Shown: piece after piece, positions 18,890 to 29,750 of the stretch | Numbering within the stretch: the stretch's first letter is position 1 | Layout: the number at the start of each line of letters is the position of its first letter | Source: Bacillus sp. SA1-12 | Lineage (GTDB): Bacteria; Bacillota; Bacilli; Bacillales; Bacillaceae | Assembly: GCF_000981385.1 (NCBI RefSeq) | Contig: NZ_LATZ01000005.1 | Location: 166,823-230,822, forward strand | Length of the DNA stretch: 64,000 nt | Direction: 5' to 3' | Translations under genes and position numbers: made by a program | The notes under the pieces: generated by a model | The model's input: only the letters and a program-made list of their open reading frames with translations | Databases searched by the model: none | Told to the model about the DNA's origin: nothing

Positions 18890-19762
18890 TTAATTTTTTG
18901 TACGAAGCAACGATGTCTTAGCAATATAAAGGTATGGCCAAAGCACCCTATAAACACATCCAGCACCATAGAATTTTCTATAATAATGCCAGCTCGATTT
19001 AATAGGCATACCCGTTCTCTTATGAAGAGCCTTGATTCTTTTCATAAAAGGTAATGAATTATCTTGCCAAGTGTTTTTAATTGAGTTTCTGGAACAGTAA
19101 CCAATAAAGTTATACGCCACATAGACATTATATCCTTTTCTCACTATTCTCAGAGAATAATCATAGTCCGCACGGGAATGCTCGTAGTAACTATCAATTT
19201 CTCCCACTTTTTCATAAAGGGAACGAGGAATCAAAAAACAATTCCAATTGCTTAAATTGCATTTAGCACAAGGGTATTTTGGTTCAACCATTACAGTTTT
19301 CTCTTTGAATGCTTTTCCATTCCACATTGCTCCACCATAAGTAAGTTTTACTGAGTTACTATCTTTTGTCGAACCAACTACAGCGCACATAGTATCTCCT
19401 ATGCTATCATAGCTTTTTAGCATTACTTCTAGCATTTTGTCCTGAAACTCCACATCATCATTGATCATCAAATAGAAATCTGGCATGTGTTTTTCAGCTG
19501 CTCTTGTTGCACGCGCCATGCCCCGAGCCCAAAATAAATCTCCAGTTCCCTTTACAAATTCCACATCTGGATACTGCTTAAGTATTGTTTCTTGAGTTCC
19601 GTCTGTCGAACAGTCATCACAGATGACAATTTTCAAATCAATTATTTTATCCTTAGGTAAAACCTGTTCATTTAACGACTTTATACATTTAAGAGTTTTT
19701 TCCCTACGGTTAAAACAAGTCAGAACCGCTACAATCTTAACTTTATTTATTAACATGTTCAA
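18890..19762 (-). CDS. Glycosyltransferase family 2
   Basis: 290-aa GT-A enzyme. The N-terminal [20 protein letters not shown] is followed by [10 protein letters not shown]. The metal-binding DXD-like motif is in [13 protein letters not shown], and a catalytic-base region is seen at [16 protein letters not shown]. The start ATG at 19762 overlaps the stop of the preceding acetyltransferase gene as ATGA, showing translational coupling. Its role would be adding one sugar of the lipid-linked unit. The donor sugar is unknown. Confidence 0.9.
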   Translation of the reverse strand: MNMLINKVKIVAVLTCFNRREKTLKCIKSLNEQVLPKDKIIDLKIVICDDCSTDGTQETILKQYPDVEFVKGTGDLFWARGMARATRAAEKHMPDFYLMINDDVEFQDKMLEVMLKSYDSIGDTMCAVVGSTKDSNSVKLTYGGAMWNGKAFKEKTVMVEPKYPCAKCNLSNWNCFLIPRSLYEKVGEIDSYYEHSRADYDYSLRIVRKGYNVYVAYNFIGYCSRNSIKNTWQDNSLPFMKRIKALHKRTGMPIKSSWHYYRKFYGAGCVYRVLWPYLYIAKTSLLRTKN

Positions 19763-20343
19763 TTGCTCTCTTCCTTAATTTTAATGATTCTGGCCGGATT
19801 TCCAACCACAATAGCATTATCTGGAACATCCTTTATACAGACTGCTCCTGCGCCAATTTCGGCATTATTTCCGATAGTAATATTACCTAATACGATTGCT
19901 CCAGAATAGATACATACATTATCCCCAATTGTTGGTTTATCAACTTCCAGACCAGGCTGCGGCTTTCTTCCAATAGTCACCTGTTGCCAAATAGAACAAT
20001 TGTTACCAATTTTATGAGGTTCGATTACAGAGCCGTTCCCATGATAAATTGTAAGTCCTTCTCCTATCTTCCCTCCTATTTCCAAACTTTCCATAGGGGG
20101 TAATGTGAATTTTCCGATTAAGCAAAGAATAAAACTTTGCTTATATCTGTAATAAAAAACATTCCTAAATGGAAGATTCCAGATCAAAACATATAATAAA
20201 GCAAACGTCTTGCTTTCATTCGTTACATCATAAACATACCCCATGCGCATTAAGTCTTTTTCAATCGCTTTTTTATTTCCCATATATAACAGTAAATGCG
20301 GCCATAACCGCCAGATGTTCAATATTGTAAATAGTTTTTTCAT
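19759..20343 (-). CDS. Serine O-acetyltransferase-like LbH acetyltransferase
   Basis: About 194 aa, CysE/capsular acetyltransferase type. The C-terminal helix includes [20 protein letters not shown], then [19 protein letters not shown] and the end VVGNPARI. In EPS clusters such proteins acetylate sugars rather than serine. The start is set at ATG 20343 because CGGAGGATAAA precedes it; ten more codons are open upstream but lack a site. It overlaps the next gene by 4 bp. Confidence 0.85.
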   Translation of the reverse strand: MKKLFTILNIWRLWPHLLLYMGNKKAIEKDLMRMGYVYDVTNESKTFALLYVLIWNLPFRNVFYYRYKQSFILCLIGKFTLPPMESLEIGGKIGEGLTIYHGNGSVIEPHKIGNNCSIWQQVTIGRKPQPGLEVDKPTIGDNVCIYSGAIVLGNITIGNNAEIGAGAVCIKDVPDNAIVVGNPARIIKIKEESN

Positions 20344-20383
20344 TTTATCCTCCGATACCCGCGGTATAACCAATCCTTAGTAA

Positions 20384-21283
20384 TCAATACTTCTTTCTTA
20401 CAATTCTTCCTACAGAATATTTAAAGGATTTTATAAAGCACTCAACCGGTTTCTTACATTTTTTTGAATAGTGCCAATATCTCTTAAAATTTCTTTCCCA
20501 AAAGAAAACTTTGGCCCATTCGATATAATAGTGGCTATAAACCGTGGCTGCAATTTCTTTTCCTAATCCCTCTATGATAGGCTTCATCTTTTGGATAAAA
20601 TACAGACCATTCTCTTCCACTTTCCTTGCAGAATTAGGTACATTTCTATCTAGTAGTACTTTTTCAACACCCACTTCCGCTACAGCACCGCATTTGTATC
20701 TATCAAGGATTCTCACAAGTAGCTCCCAATCTTGATGTCGTCTAAAACTTTCATCAAAACCATTCACTTCTTCAAAAACAGATCGACGAATCATTATGTT
20801 AGAGGAACACAATCTAGTCTTCCAGAGGAGCATTGGAAGCAGGATGTCCCCTTCAATATGGGCCTCCAACTTATGCTTTTCATGTTTTGAATAAATTTCC
20901 AATATTGAGCAATAGACAATTCCAAAATCTTCAGAAAGGGTTTCAAATTTCTCTACCTGCTTCAAAACTTTGTCAGGCAGATATGAATCATCATCATCTA
21001 AAAAGCAGAGATACTCGCCCTTAGAATGCCTAAAACCGGTATTTCTTGCTGCAGAACCGTTTCTATTTTTATCGTGGGAAACATAAGTCACATTAGATAG
21101 AGAACTATATTTTTCCATCGCCTGTTCAGTTTTAATTTGATCTACCGTGTCCTTACCATTATCATCAACTACAATAATCTCAATTTTTTTATATAACTGT
21201 TTTAATACACTGTCTACGGACTTACAAACAATATCACTACCTTTATAGGTCGGTATTATAACAGAAACTAAACCCTGTTCCAT
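20384..21283 (-). CDS. Glycosyltransferase family 2
   Basis: 299 aa. The family start VSVIIPTYKGSDIVCKSVDS is followed by IIVVDDNGKD, GSAARNTGFRHSKGEYLCF and the metal-binding LDDDDSYLPDKV. Later, DESFRRHQDWELLVRIL matches the ED/QXXRW-like acceptor region. It is a cytoplasmic inverting transferase of the EPS pathway. It lies 47 bp after the GT4 gene and 40 bp before the CysE-like gene, all one operon. The transferred sugar is not predictable. Confidence 0.92.
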   Translation of the reverse strand: MEQGLVSVIIPTYKGSDIVCKSVDSVLKQLYKKIEIIVVDDNGKDTVDQIKTEQAMEKYSSLSNVTYVSHDKNRNGSAARNTGFRHSKGEYLCFLDDDDSYLPDKVLKQVEKFETLSEDFGIVYCSILEIYSKHEKHKLEAHIEGDILLPMLLWKTRLCSSNIMIRRSVFEEVNGFDESFRRHQDWELLVRILDRYKCGAVAEVGVEKVLLDRNVPNSARKVEENGLYFIQKMKPIIEGLGKEIAATVYSHYYIEWAKVFFWERNFKRYWHYSKKCKKPVECFIKSFKYSVGRIVRKKY

Positions 21284-21330
21284 CTTAATTTCTCCTCATC
21301 AGAATTGTTTTTTGGCTTTCGTACCTACTT

Positions 21331-22416
21331 CTAACATTTTGAATTAGAATACTTTTCATAAATCGATTCCAATTTCGAAATATGTGTTTCTAACGAATAG
21401 CCATCTATCACAATCTGGAAACTAGCTTTTCCCATGCTTATTCTCTTTGATTCGTCAGTCAGGATAGACCTAATTGCCTCTGCAAAGCCCTCTTTATCAC
21501 CTGCTTCACAAAGATAACCATTATAATTATTCTTTACAATTTTAGGTATGCCACCAACATTTGTACTTACAATAGGCAATCCATATCCCATGGCATCCAA
21601 AATTGACATTGGCATGCCTTCGTTATAGGAAGGTAGAAAAAAAATGTCGCTTTCTCTCAGTAATCTGTCTTTCTCGTCACCACGAACCCATCCTGGAAAT
21701 GCAACCTTTGCTTCAACCTTTCTAGATTTCAGTAATTCAGTAACTTGCTGGACATCGCCGGCGCCACCTAAAACGAATTTAGCATCTGGTACAGATTGTG
21801 CCAAACTTTCCACAACGGCCGGAATATCATATCCCCCTTTTCTATGACCTATCTCACCTAAAAACAATATCTGATTATTGCACTTTCGATTTAAACGATC
21901 CGCTAAAGAGTTCTCACAAATAGTGCTATAGTTTTCAATAACAACAACTTTTTCTGAAGGAACAATCATTCTTAACCGTGCCTTCCATTCTTCCGAGAGT
22001 GCTATCATAACACTACACTTGTTATAAACTTTTTCTACTAGTCTCTTTTTCTTCTCGCTTGCATCAAGATAGAAACTATCAAAATCTGCTCCATGGCAAT
22101 GGTTTATAATCGGCTTTTTCGCCCAACTTGCCATATAAATAAACGGTATTTTACGATAGAAGCTGGGACCAAATGAGGAATGAATGTGTACAAGCTCTGG
22201 TTTATCAACCAATAAAACCTTAGCAAAATGGAAATATCCACTGATGGCTTTTAATAATTTCTTAAATTTCCCCCCATCTTTATATGATTCAACATATTGT
22301 ATATTATAATCTGTCTCTAATTTAGATCCTCTGTATCCGTTTATTACAGCAGCAATGCCACCCTTAACCATACGGTCTTGGACAACCATGCATATTTTTG
22401 TTTTATTCAAGCACAT
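21331..22416 (-). CDS. Glycosyltransferase family 4
   Basis: 361-aa GT-B enzyme. The N-terminal half has VVQDRMVKGGIAAVINGYRG and VHIHSSFGPSFYRK. The donor half has LGEIGHRKGGYDIP, GGAGDVQQVTELL and the EX7E-like SYNEGMPMSILDAMGYGLPI followed by VSTNVGGIPKIV. It probably adds an early sugar of the repeat unit. The next 590 bp upstream are non-coding, so an internal promoter there is possible. Confidence 0.93.
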   Translation of the reverse strand: MCLNKTKICMVVQDRMVKGGIAAVINGYRGSKLETDYNIQYVESYKDGGKFKKLLKAISGYFHFAKVLLVDKPELVHIHSSFGPSFYRKIPFIYMASWAKKPIINHCHGADFDSFYLDASEKKKRLVEKVYNKCSVMIALSEEWKARLRMIVPSEKVVVIENYSTICENSLADRLNRKCNNQILFLGEIGHRKGGYDIPAVVESLAQSVPDAKFVLGGAGDVQQVTELLKSRKVEAKVAFPGWVRGDEKDRLLRESDIFFLPSYNEGMPMSILDAMGYGLPIVSTNVGGIPKIVKNNYNGYLCEAGDKEGFAEAIRSILTDESKRISMGKASFQIVIDGYSLETHISKLESIYEKYSNSKC

Positions 22417-23007
22417 TTACACTCCTCTAATCAATCCTGCCGTTTCGATTCGACAGAACAATTCTAAGTCTATTGCAAACAATATACTGGTTGATACATT
22501 AGGTATAACATTCTTTTATTAAAATCATTCAATTTATACAAAAGGTATATAGTAAAAATTACTAATTCATTACACAAGTCATTGGACGTTAGCAGTTTTT
22601 AAAACATATACACACAAATCCTTCTATATAAAAGCACACAAAATAAAGCAAAAATTGGCGTTCAAGTAACTTATTTATTATTTTTTGACCTGCTTTCCTA
22701 ACTAACTTCTAAAAACAATAATATCCCACAATAACAATGAACAATTGCTAATGCCCTTATTGGATCAATTTACATTTCCTTTGAGAAGCTCTTTAAGAAA
22801 TTCAGTTTTCACTAATTCTAAGACCTGTTTTATAATTCATGTATTGTCTCTTGTCCAAAACTCGTGAACAATTACCATTAAAATAGTAAATTTAAATATC
22901 CTCTTAGGCTACAATTAAATAAAAAGTTATCAGTGCTTTTCCTTTAAATATTCCTTTAATTTACTTTTTCAAACGATGCTACAATAAAAAACCACTTATT
23001 AAGAATA
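22417..23007. other. Intergenic region within the EPS cluster
   Basis: About 590 bp of AT-rich sequence between the GT4 and the WecG-like gene. No reading frame with a ribosome-binding site, strong hairpin or repeat was found. Confidence 0.4.
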
Positions 23008-23811
23008 TTATTTACCTCTCGTTACTAACCACAAAAACTTTGTGTTTGTTTTGAAGTACCTACTATACAATCTCTTTGGGTCCTGAAGCAGTCTGTAAAC
23101 CCATTCCAGATTACTTTTCTGCATCCATTTCGGTGCTCTCTGAATATTTTCTGCATAGTAGTCAAAACCTGCCCCAACGCCAACCATGAGTCCATTTACT
23201 TTCCCCTGATGCTCGGCCATCCATTTTTCCTGTTTCGGTGCTCCCAGGCCTACCCATATAAAGTCAGGTTTTGTATCGTTAATTACTCTAATAATAGTTT
23301 CATCTTCCTCATTAGTCATTGGGCGGAAAGGAGGGCTATACATTCCTGCTATCTTTAATCCCGGAAATTTTTCTATTAATTTTCCATTAAGCTTCTGCAG
23401 AGTTTCCTCTGTAGAACCATAAAAATAATGACTATATCCTTTTTCAGGAGAGATTTTGAATATTTCTCCCATCAAGTCTGGTCCAGTAGTTCTACACATT
23501 TTTTTATATCCACGTTTTTTTCCTACTGTGGATAATGGACCTCCATCCGGAATTGCCATAATACCACCGTTCTGAACAGTACAATAATCCGATTCTTCAT
23601 AGCTAATCACTGTGGTATGCACATTGGAAACACAGATGTAATCACCGGCTAAACTCTTTATATTTTTATTTATATAATCAACCAACCACTCCATGTTAAT
23701 AGCAGCTATATTCACCCCTAAGATATTGCATGTAGGGATCTTTGATTTATCAATTGTTCGAACAAAACCATCAACAGGTTTATTTGTGGCCTTTCTCAAT
23801 ACATTTGACAT
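23008..23811 (-). CDS. WecG/TagA/CpsF family glycosyltransferase (GT26)
   Basis: 267 aa. Family motifs are all present: VSNVHTTVISYEESDYC, AIPDGGPLS, GPDLMGEIF, GLGAPKQEKWMAEHQG and GVGAGFDYYAENIQRAPKWM with the C-terminal RLLQDPKRLYSRY. These membrane-associated enzymes add N-acetylmannosamine(-uronate) or a related sugar to a polyprenyl-diphosphate sugar, so it is probably the second transferase of the pathway. The ATG at 23811 is preferred because GGGGGAA precedes it by 8 nt. The region just upstream is a decayed UDP-glucose dehydrogenase. Confidence 0.93.
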   Translation of the reverse strand: MSNVLRKATNKPVDGFVRTIDKSKIPTCNILGVNIAAINMEWLVDYINKNIKSLAGDYICVSNVHTTVISYEESDYCTVQNGGIMAIPDGGPLSTVGKKRGYKKMCRTTGPDLMGEIFKISPEKGYSHYFYGSTEETLQKLNGKLIEKFPGLKIAGMYSPPFRPMTNEEDETIIRVINDTKPDFIWVGLGAPKQEKWMAEHQGKVNGLMVGVGAGFDYYAENIQRAPKWMQKSNLEWVYRLLQDPKRLYSRYFKTNTKFLWLVTRGK

Positions 23812-23839
23812 ATTTGTATTCCCCCAATTGGATAACAAA

Positions 23840-24513
23840 ATACTCTATTGCAAAGTCCTTCCTAATTCTTTCGGCTTCATAATAGTCTCAATGATATTTA
23901 CTGGAACAGCCTGATAGTTAGCCGACAACTACTTTGTATCTTTCAGCAAGTAATAACCTCCTTAACCAAAGGCAGATTATTGTAATGAGCGCCGATACGA
24001 GAATCCAGTTCATTACTATAAATAATGCGCTTCGTATTTAAGCCAAGAACTTCTGTAGAAGTATGTGCAGGTTCCACAAGTCTATCGTCTTCCAGAGGAA
24101 CACCAACATTGATTCTGATAAGATACAAATTGTTATACAACAGTTTTCCACTTTCACAGTTATATTTTTCTCTCACAGACTCTGTACTAATAGGAACATT
24201 AGATTTCACAACCATAATTACATTGGGGTTAATCCTCATCATCTGCTCAATAACTGCTTCTACAGAATTTGTTATCCAAATAATTTTTTCCCGATCGTAA
24301 TTAGTCAGTGTGGAAATAATGACAAAATCCGCAGTGCTGATCACCACTTTAGCATCTGCGGTAGTTATTAAATCCAGTACCTAATAAAGCAAGATATTGT
24401 TCAATCTCTTCATCTAAGATTGGAAATTCTTTATTTTTTATCAGTCCCAGCTTTTCTGGAATAACTATCATAGTAATGACTACATAGCCTGTTCCTGCTT
24501 AGCAATTACATAG
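23840..24513 (-). pseudogene. Decayed short-type UDP-glucose 6-dehydrogenase
   Basis: Pieces of a roughly 390-aa UDP-glucose dehydrogenase appear in order but in different frames. The Rossmann start AGTGYV is at about 24480-24500. Next come PEKLGLIKNKEFPILDEEIE, ADFVIISTLTNYD, SVEAVIEQMMRINPNVIMVV, and LGLNTKRII followed by SRIGAHYNN. After a further shift the text reads DTK-stop-LSANYQAVPVNIIETI. The block holding the catalytic cysteine and most of the C-terminal domain are missing or frame-broken. The 134-codon open stretch at 23943-24347 is only a fragment. Two intact ugd genes elsewhere in the window make this one dispensable. Confidence 0.85.
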
Positions 24514-24745
24514 GATCTATTTTCCAATTCCAACAACTTATCCCTAAAGCGCAAGAATACATAAAAAAAGGAGTACTCCCCGAATTCTTGTATACTGTAA
24601 GTTACGAAAAAAACAATTCAAGAATAGGAAGAAGTTAACTCCTAATGACTATTATATTAATGCTTGATTCTATAGGACAGAAACAATATTAAATGTGACT
24701 TGTAATCACCTAAATATATAAATGTACTCTAATTTATACTAAAAC

Positions 24746-25825
24746 TTAATCAAACATTTTCTTAACTTTATCTTCCTTCTCAACCTTCTTCATATCCGCT
24801 TCAACCATGATACGCACTAACTCTTGGAATGAAGTTTTTGTTGGATTCCATCCTAATAAGGTTCTTGCTTTTGTGGGATCTCCCAATAATTGATCTACTT
24901 CTGCAGGGCGGAAGAATTTCGGATCAACTTCAACAATCACTTCACCTGTTGCCTTGTTAACACCTTTTTCTTCCACACTTTTGCCTTTCCATTCAATTTC
25001 AATACCAACATTCTTAAATGCTAGTTCTACATACTCACGAACTGTATGCATTTCACCTGTTGCAATTACGAAATCTTCAGGCTTATCATGTTGAAGAATC
25101 AACCACATACACTCAACATAATCTTTCGCATATCCCCAATCACGTAATGAATCTAAGTTACCTAGTGTTAGACTCTTTTGTTTCCCCTGTGCAATCCGTG
25201 CTGCTGCGAGTGAAATTTTTCTAGTTACGAATGTTTCTCCACGACGTTCTGATTCATGATTAAATAGAATACCATTTACTGCAAACATGTTGTAAGATTC
25301 ACGATAGTTTTTCGTAATCCAGAAACCATAAATTTTTGCAACACCATATGGAGAACGAGGGTAGAAAGGTGTTGTTTCTTTTTGTGGAACTTCTTGAACT
25401 TTTCCATAAAGTTCAGATGTTGAAGCCTGATAAATACGAGTTTTTTCTGTTAAACCTAAGATACGTACCGCTTCAAGGATATTTAATGTACCTTTAGAAT
25501 CAACGTCCAGTGTATATCCTGGCATATCAAAGGAAACCCGTACATGTGATTGGGCTGCTAAGTTATAGATTTCATCAGGTTGTGTATCTCCTATAATTTT
25601 CGTTATATTTAAAGCGTCTGTCACATCACCATAATGAAGGTGAAAGTTTTTGTTATTTAGTAACGCTTTCGCTTCTTCTTCACTAAGCAGATCCTCTAAA
25701 CGCTCTTGGTTATAGGAAGAGGCTCTTCGAATAATACCGTGTACCTCATACCCTTTTTCTAATAAAAATTCAGCTAAGTAAGAACCATCTTGTCCTGTTA
25801 TACCAGTAATTAATGCTTTTTTCAT
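24746..25825 (-). CDS. gmd: GDP-mannose 4,6-dehydratase
   Basis: Converts GDP-mannose to GDP-4-keto-6-deoxymannose, the first step to GDP-L-fucose. The short-chain dehydrogenase motif [15 protein letters not shown] is at residues 7-21. The catalytic region has [16 protein letters not shown] and [15 protein letters not shown] (YxxxK). [15 protein letters not shown] is a Gmd signature. The 359-aa length is normal. It follows fcl by 36 bp, and its substrate comes from manC 12 kb downstream in the same cluster. Confidence 0.97.
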   Translation of the reverse strand: MKKALITGITGQDGSYLAEFLLEKGYEVHGIIRRASSYNQERLEDLLSEEEAKALLNNKNFHLHYGDVTDALNITKIIGDTQPDEIYNLAAQSHVRVSFDMPGYTLDVDSKGTLNILEAVRILGLTEKTRIYQASTSELYGKVQEVPQKETTPFYPRSPYGVAKIYGFWITKNYRESYNMFAVNGILFNHESERRGETFVTRKISLAAARIAQGKQKSLTLGNLDSLRDWGYAKDYVECMWLILQHDKPEDFVIATGEMHTVREYVELAFKNVGIEIEWKGKSVEEKGVNKATGEVIVEVDPKFFRPAEVDQLLGDPTKARTLLGWNPTKTSFQELVRIMVEADMKKVEKEDKVKKMFD

Positions 25826-25861
25826 AATGTCCTCCGATACCTCATTTATCTATTATTTTAA

Positions 25862-26803
25862 TTAGTTAACTTTTACTGTTACGTTATCTAAAAACCATTG
25901 GTAAGCTTTTTCTAAACCGTCTTCTAAAGTTGTATTTGCTTTCCATCCTAAAGAATTCAATTTTGTTACATCAACAAGCTTACGTGGAGTTCCATCAGGT
26001 TTGCTTGTATCAAATTGAATTTCCCCTTTATAGCCAACGACTGCTTTTACTTTTTGAGCTAGTTCCTTAATAGAGATGTCTTCACCAACACCAATATTTA
26101 CGATTTCATTTCCCTCATAATGATTAATTAAATAAACACAAGCGTCAGCTAGATCATCTGAATATAAGAATTCACGTTTAGGAGATCCAGTACCCCAAAC
26201 TTCAACAAATGGAGCATTCGATTCCTTTGCTTCATGAAACTTGCGTATAAGTGCAGGTAATACATGTGATGTATGCAAATCAAAATTGTCATTTGGACCA
26301 TATAGGTTTGTTGGCATGACTGAAATATATTTAGTTCCATACTGACGATTATAGGACTCACACATTTTAATTCCTGCAATTTTAGCAATCGCATATGGTT
26401 CATTTGTAGGCTCTAATTCACCTGTAAGCAAGTATTCTTCCTTCAATGGCTGTTGTGCAAGTTTTGGGTAAATGCATGTACTTCCTAAAAATAGTAGCTT
26501 TTCAACACTATTTCGATAGGCAGCATCAATGATGTTTGTTTGAATTAATAAATTATCTCTTATAAAATCCGCTGGATATTCATTGTTCGCTACAATACCG
26601 CCAACCTTAGCAGCTGCTAAGAATACATAATCAGGTTTTTCTGTTTCAAAAAATTGATCAACTTGACCTTTATCACGTAAATCTAATTCTTTGCTAGTTT
26701 TATATACTAAGTTCGTATACCCTTCATTTTCCAATCTTCTTACAATAGCTGATCCAACCAGCCCTCTGTGGCCAGCAACATAAATCTTTGAATCTTTTTT
26801 CAT
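25862..26803 (-). CDS. fcl: GDP-L-fucose synthase
   Basis: Epimerase-reductase that turns GDP-4-keto-6-deoxymannose into GDP-L-fucose using NADPH. The cofactor motif is [12 protein letters not shown]. The catalytic Ser-Tyr-Lys appear in [18 protein letters not shown] and [15 protein letters not shown]. The Fcl-type [20 protein letters not shown] is complete. 313 aa is typical. It lies between the priming sugar transferase and gmd, so the operon supplies its own fucose donor. Confidence 0.97.
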   Translation of the reverse strand: MKKDSKIYVAGHRGLVGSAIVRRLENEGYTNLVYKTSKELDLRDKGQVDQFFETEKPDYVFLAAAKVGGIVANNEYPADFIRDNLLIQTNIIDAAYRNSVEKLLFLGSTCIYPKLAQQPLKEEYLLTGELEPTNEPYAIAKIAGIKMCESYNRQYGTKYISVMPTNLYGPNDNFDLHTSHVLPALIRKFHEAKESNAPFVEVWGTGSPKREFLYSDDLADACVYLINHYEGNEIVNIGVGEDISIKELAQKVKAVVGYKGEIQFDTSKPDGTPRKLVDVTKLNSLGWKANTTLEDGLEKAYQWFLDNVTVKVN

Positions 26804-26819
26804 CTATTTTCACCCTATC

Positions 26820-27503
26820 CTAAAAAGCATTTTTTGATCCGAATAACACAATCACGGTTTTAAAAATAATTTTCATATCAAACAAAAAGCTGCGATTTTC
26901 AATATAATATAAGTCCATTTCGACCATTTCTTCAAAACCAACACTGTTTCTTGCACTAGCTTGCCAAACACCCGTACATCCAGGAGTTACCAGTAATCTT
27001 TGCATATGATATGGAGTGTATTCTTCGACTTCCCTCGGTAATGGTGGTCTCGGTCCTACTAAACTCATATCACCCTTTAATACATTGAATAATTGTGGTA
27101 ATTCATCAATACTCGTTTTTCTGATAAACCTGCCAACCTTTGTTACTCTAGGGTCATCCTTCATCTTAAACATGGCGCCCTCTATTTCATTAAATTTCAG
27201 CAATTCTTCAAGCTTTGCCTCCGCATCAGTCACCATTGAGCGGAATTTATACATTTTAAACTCTTTTCCGTTTTTACCGATTCTTTTTTGAGAAAAAAAG
27301 ATCGGCCCTTTTGGATCTTCAAATTTTATGAGTAATGCAACGATGAATAATATGAGACTTAAAAGGACTAAACCAACTAGTGCACCAACAATATCTAAAG
27401 ATCGCTTGGAAAAGGTATAGATGATACTTTGCTTTGCGAATTCTGCGGTGAGTGCTTCCTTTGAAGATGTATGAACTGAATCATGTTTTACTAGGTTAGA
27501 CAT
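26820..27503 (-). CDS. Priming sugar transferase (undecaprenyl-phosphate glycosylphosphotransferase)
   Basis: 227-aa membrane enzyme that starts repeat-unit synthesis by moving a sugar-1-phosphate to undecaprenyl phosphate. One transmembrane segment lies near residues 35-58. The cytoplasmic catalytic domain contains PIFFSQKRIGKNGKEFKMYK, KFRSM, RKTSIDELPQLFNVLKGDMS, VGPRPPLPREVEEY and PGCTGVWQ. The ATG at 27503 has GAGGAGAG before it; a GTG six codons earlier is less likely. It lies 18 bp after galU. It is the intact paralogue of the partial gene at the left window edge. Confidence 0.95.
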   Translation of the reverse strand: MSNLVKHDSVHTSSKEALTAEFAKQSIIYTFSKRSLDIVGALVGLVLLSLILFIVALLIKFEDPKGPIFFSQKRIGKNGKEFKMYKFRSMVTDAEAKLEELLKFNEIEGAMFKMKDDPRVTKVGRFIRKTSIDELPQLFNVLKGDMSLVGPRPPLPREVEEYTPYHMQRLLVTPGCTGVWQASARNSVGFEEMVEMDLYYIENRSFLFDMKIIFKTVIVLFGSKNAF

Positions 27504-27521
27504 CTCATTCGCTCTCCTCAC

Positions 27522-28403
27522 CTACAGTTTTACTTTTTCGTTAGCTACTAGTTTCTCCATCAGCTCGAGAAGCTGCTCTTTTAGGTCGTCATGTTTTAAT
27601 GCAAATTCAATCGTTGTTTGAATAAAGCCAAACTTCTCACCTACGTCATAACGAACTCCTTCAAAGTCGTAAGCATAGACAGATTGTTCTTCATTTAAAT
27701 GTTGAATGGCATCTGTTAGCTGAATTTCCCCGCCGGCACCTGTTTCTTGATTTTCTAATAGATCGAAGATTTCAGGAGTCAATATGTATCGACCCATAAT
27801 TGCCAAATTCGATGGTGCTGTCCCTTTAGCAGGTTTTTCAACAAACCGATTTACTTTATGAAGCTTTCCGTCCTTCTCTAATGGATCAATGATCCCATAA
27901 CGGTGTGTTTGATCATCTGCAACATTTTGAACACCAATGACCGAAGAACTTGTTTTTTCATATTCATTAATAAGCTGTTTTAAGCAAGGTATATCTCCTT
28001 CAACAATGTCATCACCAAGTAAGACAGCAAACGGCTCATCCCCAATAAACTTTCTCGCACACCAAACTGCATGTCCAAGTCCTTTTGGTTCTTTTTGGCG
28101 AATATAATGAAGATTTATTTCTGATGAGTGCTTTACCTTTTCTAAAAGGTCGAATTTCTCTTTATCAATCAGATTCTGTTCGAGCTCAAAGTTATGATCA
28201 AAATGATCTTCGATAGCCCGCTTTCCTTTACCCGTTACTATAATGATATCTTCAATTCCAGAAGCTATGGCTTCTTCGATAATGTATTGAATTGTTGGCT
28301 TGTCTACAATGGGCAGCATTTCCTTTGGCATTGCCTTTGTTGCAGGTAAAAATCGTGTTCCCAGTCCTGCTGCTGGTATAATTGCTTTTTTAACCTTCTT
28401 CAC
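27522..28403 (-). CDS. galU: UTP--glucose-1-phosphate uridylyltransferase (copy 2)
   Basis: 293-aa GalU/GtaB making UDP-glucose. The N-terminal [19 protein letters not shown] is identical to copy 1, and [19 protein letters not shown] and [10 protein letters not shown] follow. The start is GTG at 28403, preceded by AAGGGGGATATA. It sits between ugd and the sugar transferase, the same order as at 0.4-2.7 kb. The two copies differ mainly by conservative changes and in the C-terminal tail, so both are probably functional. Confidence 0.97.
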   Translation of the reverse strand: MKKVKKAIIPAAGLGTRFLPATKAMPKEMLPIVDKPTIQYIIEEAIASGIEDIIIVTGKGKRAIEDHFDHNFELEQNLIDKEKFDLLEKVKHSSEINLHYIRQKEPKGLGHAVWCARKFIGDEPFAVLLGDDIVEGDIPCLKQLINEYEKTSSSVIGVQNVADDQTHRYGIIDPLEKDGKLHKVNRFVEKPAKGTAPSNLAIMGRYILTPEIFDLLENQETGAGGEIQLTDAIQHLNEEQSVYAYDFEGVRYDVGEKFGFIQTTIEFALKHDDLKEQLLELMEKLVANEKVKL

Positions 28404-28421
28404 ACTATATCCCCCTTGAAC

Positions 28422-29750
28422 TTATCTAACATTAACTAATTTCTTATTTTTTACTGATGGTCTGCCCATTGAGTGATATTCAATAGCATAGTTTTCAACT
28501 ACCGTTGGATCATAGCAATTTCGACCATCAAAGATTAATGGCTGCTTCATATATTTTTCAAATGTTACTAAGTCTAAATCTTTGAATTCATTCCACTCTG
28601 TTAAAATTAACGCAACATCTGCTTCTTTTAATGCTTCAATAGTACTCGTTGTATATTGAACCTTCGAATCTAGTATTCTCTTAGCATTTCCAATCGCAAC
28701 CGGGTCATACGCAACAACAGTTGCTCCTTTTTCTATTAACTGTTTCGTGATAACAATCGATGCAGCTTCTCTCATATCATCCGTATTCGGCTTGAAAGCT
28801 AAACCTAAAACGGCAACCTTCTTACCTTCTAGGCTTTCAAACCTTTCATCTAACTTACTTAACAGCATTTCTTGCTGCTTTTGATTGACATGTATTACGC
28901 CTTTTAACAGCTCAAACTCATAATCAACATTGCCGGCAATTTGTACAAGTGCCTTTGTATCCTTCGGGAAACAAGAACCGCCATAACCAATTCCAGCATT
29001 TAAGAATTGAGATCCAATTCGATTATCCTGTCCCATACCATTTGCTACATCCTCTACATTCGCTCCAACCTTTTCGCAAATGTTTGAAATTTCGTTAATA
29101 AAGCTTATCTTTGTTGCAAGAAAGGCATTTGCCGCATATTTAATCATCTCTGCACTACGAATATCTGTTTTAAACACAGGAATACCAAAAGGCTTATTAA
29201 TTTCCTCTAGCGTATCCGCAGCTGCTTCATTATCTGCTCCAATGACAATACGATCCCCATTGAAAGAATCATAGATTGCAGACCCTTCACGTAAAAATTC
29301 AGGATTTGAGACAATTTCAACCTTCACATCGTTCACAAGATTCTTTTGAATAACTTCTTTAATCCAGTCATTCGTTCCAACTGGGACCGTACTTTTCGTA
29401 ACGACAATGACATCTTTCTCAACATGGACGGCAATATCCTTAGCTACTTGTTCAACAAATGAAAGATTAGCAGATCCATTTTCTTTTTCTGGAGTGCCGA
29501 CAGCAATATAAATAACATCAGCATCTTTAAACCCTTCATTATGATCAACTGTAAAAAACAAACGGTTTTCTTGGATGTTTTTCTTCATTAATTCATCTAA
29601 TCCTGGCTCATAAATTGGTGAAATACCATCAAGCATTTTATTTACTTTATTCTGATCAATATCGATACAAGTAACAGAATGTCCAATTTCTGATAAGCAA
29701 GTACCAGTAACTAAACCTACATATCCAGTTCCAACAACAGCGATTCTCAT
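28422..29750 (-). CDS. ugd: UDP-glucose 6-dehydrogenase (copy 2)
   Basis: 442 aa, the same length as copy 1. The motifs GTGYVGLVTGTCLSEIGH, KYAANAFLATKISFINE, GYGGSCFPKDTKAL and GLAFKPNTDDMREAAS are complete. It produces UDP-glucuronate for this operon's polysaccharide. The ATG at 29750 follows AAAAAGGTGAAG. YwqD-type kinases are known to phosphorylate UDP-glucose dehydrogenases in Bacillus, so it may be a substrate of the kinase encoded upstream (inference from the family). Confidence 0.97.
   Translation of the reverse strand: MRIAVVGTGYVGLVTGTCLSEIGHSVTCIDIDQNKVNKMLDGISPIYEPGLDELMKKNIQENRLFFTVDHNEGFKDADVIYIAVGTPEKENGSANLSFVEQVAKDIAVHVEKDVIVVTKSTVPVGTNDWIKEVIQKNLVNDVKVEIVSNPEFLREGSAIYDSFNGDRIVIGADNEAAADTLEEINKPFGIPVFKTDIRSAEMIKYAANAFLATKISFINEISNICEKVGANVEDVANGMGQDNRIGSQFLNAGIGYGGSCFPKDTKALVQIAGNVDYEFELLKGVIHVNQKQQEMLLSKLDERFESLEGKKVAVLGLAFKPNTDDMREAASIVITKQLIEKGATVVAYDPVAIGNAKRILDSKVQYTTSTIEALKEADVALILTEWNEFKDLDLVTFEKYMKQPLIFDGRNCYDPTVVENYAIEYHSMGRPSVKNKKLVNVR

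Noticed and set aside
23943..24347. A 134-codon open frame that could be annotated as a hypothetical protein.
   Set aside because: Its residues match only inner pieces of UDP-glucose dehydrogenase, and flanking frames carry the adjoining pieces, so it is part of a pseudogene.
24552..24600. Inverted CAAGAAT/ATTCTTG with GGAGTACTCC as an insertion-sequence end or a terminator.
   Set aside because: The inner stem is too short, no transposase or target duplication is seen, and it is weak compared with real terminators here.
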